This document shows positions 7,354 to 10,336 of a DNA stretch of 10,336 bases, piece after piece. The notes under the pieces are model-generated. The model did no database searches. It was not told the origin of the DNA and saw only the letters and a program-made list of their open reading frames with translations. The translations under genes were made by a program, and so were the position numbers. Origin of the DNA: Methanospirillum sp. (GTDB lineage: Archaea > Halobacteriota > Methanomicrobia > Methanomicrobiales > Methanospirillaceae); NCBI GenBank assembly GCA_028679485.1, contig JAJRBL010000158.1, positions 1-10,336 on the forward strand, in the 5' to 3' direction. How positions within the stretch are numbered: position 1 is the first letter of the stretch; each line of letters opens with the position of its first letter.

Positions 7354-8556
7354 GGATGTAATAAACTCATCCATCCTTCGTATCGACTCGGTCAAATCCT
7401 GTCTTGAGACCGCATACGCACAGCGGACATGACCGGCTCCGCCGGTTCCAAAGACACTGCCGGGAACCACGGCCACTCCTGCCTCGGTTATGAGCCGTTC
7501 GGCAAACTCATAATCCGTAAGGCCGGTGGATTCAACAGACGGAAACGCGTAAAAAGCTCCCTCAGGGAGATGGCAGTTCAGTCCGATACGGTTCAGGCCA
7601 TCAACAAAGAGATTTCTTCTCATGTGATACTCCCGTACCATCCCGTTCATCTCATCCTCCCCGTGCCTGATCGCTTCGAGGGCGGCATACTGGCTCATGG
7701 TCGGCGAAGAGAGCATCACGTACTGGTGGATCTTGAGGGCGGCAGCCGTAATTTCATGAGGGGCGCAGAGATAACCGAGTCTCCAGCCTGTCATTGCAAA
7801 TGCCTTGGAAAACCCGGAGAGGGTCACCGTACGATCCCATAACCCGTCAACAGATGCCGTTGCACAGTGTCTTCCCTCGTAGGTGAGTTCCGCATAGACC
7901 TCGTCCGAGAGGATAAGGAGATCATGATCGATGACCACATCGGCGATCGCCTTGAGATCGTCCTGTCTCATCACCCCGCCGGTGGGGTTGTTAGGAAAGT
8001 TCAGGACCAGTACCTTTGACCGGGGGGTAATCTTTTCCATGAGGTCATCGGCGGTGAGATGGTAATGGTTCTTCTCGGTGCAGGGAACCGGTACCGGGAC
8101 ACCCCCTGCCAGGGTAATACAGGGACAATAACTGACGTAGATCGGATCCACCACGAGTGCCTCGTCACCAGGGTTTATCACGGCTCTAATGGCGATATCC
8201 AGGGATTCGGAGACTCCTGTGGTGATGATCATCTCGGAGGCGGGATTGTACCCGATCCGGTACCTCTCCATCAAAAACCGGCTCAACTCCTGCCGCAATG
8301 AATCCAGCCCGCAGTTCGATGTATAATGGGTCTTACCCTGCTCTATTGCGGTTATTGCTGCGTCGCACACGTGCCAGGGTGTCGCGTAATCAGGTTCGCC
8401 GACACCAAGTGAGATTACATCCTCCATCTGTCCGGCCAGATCGAAAAACCGGCGAATACCTGAGGGTGGAATTATTTTAGCCCGTTCAGAGATAAAGTCC
8501 CTTTTTTTTCTTTCAGAATGAGAATGGCAGGCGTTTTCCGTCTTCACGCTCAACAT
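7342..8556 (-). CDS. Class I PLP aminotransferase, orc1-lrp operon copy
   Basis: This is a second aspartate/aromatic-type aminotransferase of 404 residues. Visible are [13 protein letters not shown] (29-41), [10 protein letters not shown] (51-60), N190 in NNPTGG, D218 and Y221 in SDEVYAEL, the Schiff-base K251 in [15 protein letters not shown] (with R259) and R378 in HVRCAYA. Substrate is unknown. It resembles the copy at 3741-4874 throughout but is more divergent at the N-terminus. The start is doubtful. ATG 8556 has GGAG 6 nt upstream but gives a 44-nt overlap with the lrp gene and about 18 residues ([18 protein letters not shown]) that do not look like the family. The alternative is GTG 8547. 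No ATG, GTG or TTG exists nearer the conserved region, where an A8 run (8502-8509 on the + strand) lies just beyond the lrp stop. Confidence 0.9.
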   Translation of the reverse strand: MLSVKTENACHSHSERKKRDFISERAKIIPPSGIRRFFDLAGQMEDVISLGVGEPDYATPWHVCDAAITAIEQGKTHYTSNCGLDSLRQELSRFLMERYRIGYNPASEMIITTGVSESLDIAIRAVINPGDEALVVDPIYVSYCPCITLAGGVPVPVPCTEKNHYHLTADDLMEKITPRSKVLVLNFPNNPTGGVMRQDDLKAIADVVIDHDLLILSDEVYAELTYEGRHCATASVDGLWDRTVTLSGFSKAFAMTGWRLGYLCAPHEITAAALKIHQYVMLSSPTMSQYAALEAIRHGEDEMNGMVREYHMRRNLFVDGLNRIGLNCHLPEGAFYAFPSVESTGLTDYEFAERLITEAGVAVVPGSVFGTGGAGHVRCAYAVSRQDLTESIRRMDEFITSLHA

Positions 8557-9004
8557 AGAGCACTCCGTTTTCTTTGTAGGTTTTCATAATGATATGCGTT
8601 GCTGTTTCCCTGATCCGTTCCATGGGGGCAATCTGCTCTGAAACGAACCTGGCAATCTCCTGCATACTTTTTCCGGTGACCAGCAGCTGGAGATCATGGG
8701 TGCCGGTACGAAGCCTGAGGTTGCGGACATTGGAAAACCGGGCTATCCTCCCGGCAATCTTATCGTACCCCCAGTCCCGTTCAGGTGCCACCTTCAGTTC
8801 GATGATCGCGTACACCGCCCCCTTGTCCACCTGCTCCCAGTTAATCACCGCAGAGTAGCGACGGATTATCCCTTCCTCCTCAAGTTGCGTTTTTCTTCTT
8901 TCTACCTCTTCCTCGCTGCAGCCGAGCATCACTGCCAGCTCGTGGAAAGGGGTTGTACAGTCTTCTTCCAGAAGCGAGAGCAACGATCTGTCAATATCAT
9001 CCAT
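8513..9004 (-). CDS. Lrp/AsnC-family transcriptional regulator
   Basis: Lrp/AsnC proteins bind DNA through an N-terminal winged helix-turn-helix and sense amino acids through a C-terminal RAM domain, forming dimers to octamers. Here (163 residues) MDDIDRSLLSLLEED opens the HTH, LAVMLGCSEEEVERRKTQLEEEGII (23-47) is helix-turn-helix plus recognition helix, and RRYSAVI is the linker strand. The RAM domain runs from about residue 60 to 145 with the turn RTGTHDLQLLV (99-109) near the usual ligand site. Two starts are possible: GTG 9013 with GAGG 5 nt before it, or ATG 9004 with GGTG 6 nt before it. I chose the ATG; the difference is three residues. It lies 15-24 nt downstream of orc1 and its end overlaps the aminotransferase start, which is a likely regulatory target and could report an amino-acid signal. 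Confidence 0.9.
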   Translation of the reverse strand: MDDIDRSLLSLLEEDCTTPFHELAVMLGCSEEEVERRKTQLEEEGIIRRYSAVINWEQVDKGAVYAIIELKVAPERDWGYDKIAGRIARFSNVRNLRLRTGTHDLQLLVTGKSMQEIARFVSEQIAPMERIRETATHIIMKTYKENGVLYVEREDGKRLPFSF

Positions 9005-9028
9005 TTTTTCCACCGAATCCTCAGTTAA

Positions 9029-10303
9029 TCAGCGCAAAACCTGTATGACGATCTGTTCGTCCACATGTGTCAGCCGGTTATCAGGTTCTTCCATGATAAC
9101 ATCCCAGATTTTGTCTGTGTTCGTATCAAACCACATCTCTTTTGTTCTGCCGTGACGTCCGCGATTCACGAGACGGGTATTGATGACTCCCAGCATATTG
9201 AGTTCAGAGATGAGGTCAGATATTCTTCGCGATGTCAGTACATCTATTTCAAGGAGTGGCGTCAGTTCCTTGTATATCCTGGTCACATCCCCGGAGATAA
9301 ATATCCGCTGGCCTGCCCGGTGAAGGAGGAGCATGCAGTAGAGCACGATCTTGCTCTGGGTCGGGAGCGTCCTGATACATTCGACCATGCTGTCGGTCTC
9401 TATCTTCGCCTGAGCCCTCTTTACATTCTCAACCGTGACTTTTGTACCCCTCTCCCGGTCGGCAAGCTCGCCGGATATCCTGAGCAGGTCAAGAGCCCTC
9501 CTGGCATCGCCATGTTCCTGGGCAGCAAGTGCCGCACAGAGCGGAATTACCTCATCCTCCAGGGCACTTTCTGCAAACCCGATCAAGGCACGCTGCTGAA
9601 GAATATCACAGAGCTGCGGGGCATTGTAGGGGGGGAAAACCAGTTCTTCCTCTGAGAGGGAGGAGAGAACCCGGGGATCGAGGAATGTTTTAAAGCCCAG
9701 GTCATTGGATATGCCGATTATTGAGACCTTGGACCGGGAGAGATCGGTATTGATCCTGGTGAGATTGTAAAGGGTATCATCCCCGCTCTTTTTCACGAGT
9801 TTGTCTATTTCATCAAGGATAATGATGAAGACGCCCATGGAACAGTCGATCTGGTTCTTCAGCTCGGAGTACACCTGGTCTGTCGGCCACCCGGTCATAG
9901 GTATGTGAGTTCTGATCTTATCGCTCGGTACCTCATCCTCCCCGAGGATCAGTTTGGATATCTGTGCAAGGACACGGTACTGGGTATCGATCACCTCGCA
10001 GTTCAGATGAATCACTCTGCAGGTAGTTCCCCTCCTTGCACTGACAGACTCCAGTTCGGATCCCACGTACCTCACCGAGGCAGTCTTCCCGGTTCCGGTT
10101 TTACCATATATGAGAATATTTGAGGGAGTCTCCATCTGCAGGGCAGGAGCAAGAATTGCTGCTATCTGATCTATTTGCGGTTTTCTGTGAGGAAGGATAT
10201 GAGGACGATATGAATGCCGGAGAACTTCACGATCCCTGAAAATCCGGTTTTCTGAAAGATACTTGTCAAAAAGACCAGGACTTTCATGTGTTTCATCTGT
10301 CAT
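9029..10303 (-). CDS. cdc6: Orc1/Cdc6 replication initiator
   Basis: Orc1/Cdc6 is the archaeal origin-recognition and MCM-loading AAA+ ATPase. The 424 residues contain IFRDREVL and PHRKPQIDQ (21-46, the N-terminal region before the core), Walker A GKTGTGKT (67-74), Walker B IIILDEIDKL (160-169), sensor 1 GISND (197-201), LDPRVLSSL (208-216) in the initiator-specific part, sensor 2 GDARRALDLL (265-274), and a C-terminal winged helix (about 310-424) whose wing NRGRHGRTKEMWF would contact DNA. All ATPase residues are present, so it should be active. Length is typical. ATG 10303 has no clear Shine-Dalgarno sequence and only 33 nt of upstream sequence are visible. It is the first visible gene of a unit with lrp and an aminotransferase. 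Origins often lie beside such genes, here probably just beyond the right edge. Confidence 0.96.
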   Translation of the reverse strand: MTDETHESPGLFDKYLSENRIFRDREVLRHSYRPHILPHRKPQIDQIAAILAPALQMETPSNILIYGKTGTGKTASVRYVGSELESVSARRGTTCRVIHLNCEVIDTQYRVLAQISKLILGEDEVPSDKIRTHIPMTGWPTDQVYSELKNQIDCSMGVFIIILDEIDKLVKKSGDDTLYNLTRINTDLSRSKVSIIGISNDLGFKTFLDPRVLSSLSEEELVFPPYNAPQLCDILQQRALIGFAESALEDEVIPLCAALAAQEHGDARRALDLLRISGELADRERGTKVTVENVKRAQAKIETDSMVECIRTLPTQSKIVLYCMLLLHRAGQRIFISGDVTRIYKELTPLLEIDVLTSRRISDLISELNMLGVINTRLVNRGRHGRTKEMWFDTNTDKIWDVIMEEPDNRLTHVDEQIVIQVLR

Positions 10304-10336
10304 AAAATGAGTAATCCGTATGAAGTTGGATGGGTA

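Noticed and set aside
8502..8509. The A8 run as a programmed frameshift joining lrp to the aminotransferase
   Set aside because: The lrp stop codon lies upstream of the run, so ribosomes translating lrp never reach it. A fusion product is not possible by this route.
9065..9655. A 196-codon open frame on the + strand
   Set aside because: It lies wholly antisense to the Orc1/Cdc6 gene and shows no domain or start signal.

Overview
The window looks like chromosome of a euryarchaeal methanogen, most likely order Methanomicrobiales. Four observations support this. There is an archaeal TFB (TFIIB) preceded by gar1, and an Orc1/Cdc6 initiator. There is also the archaeal-type riboflavin synthase (RibC, a lumazine-synthase paralogue) beside RibH. 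Finally, AT-rich TATA-like boxes stand in place of bacterial promoters, and GC content is moderate. The TFB is close to what I remember of Methanomicrobiales proteins. Genus and species cannot be fixed from this sequence alone.

Layout. Left end, + strand: the last codons of an unidentified gene, a PHP-fold phosphoesterase two bases downstream, then a promoter-bearing gap followed by gar1, tfb and tRNA-Ala(CGC), which starts only 10 nt after the tfb stop. Positions 2149-2309 hold no gene but contain a long imperfect inverted repeat that abuts the tRNA 3' end. Positions 2310-3628, - strand: a secreted PEGA/beta-propeller protein preceded by a probable 55-codon ORF that overlaps it by ATGA. Positions 3691-3716: a hairpin/T-run terminator. 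Positions 3741-6900, - strand: a tightly packed operon read as class V aminotransferase, ribC, ribH, class I aminotransferase. Two of its three junctions are 4-nt ATGA overlaps. Positions 6901-6954: a divergent promoter region, then purE on the + strand, which converges on and overlaps the next operon by 12 bp. Positions 7342-10303, - strand: orc1/cdc6, an Lrp/AsnC regulator and a second class I aminotransferase, apparently one transcription unit. No stretch longer than 300 bases lacks a gene.

How the genes fit together. The left block is information processing: H/ACA RNP, basal transcription and a tRNA. The middle operon pairs the last two steps of riboflavin synthesis with two aminotransferases. 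The right operon joins a replication initiator to an amino-acid-responsive regulator and an aminotransferase. Nearly everything is recognisable housekeeping. The parts least explained are the inverted repeat beside the tRNA, the small cysteine-containing ORF with its surface propeller partner, and an unusual active-site loop in PurE. I saw no CRISPR array, transposase, integrase or known defence system.
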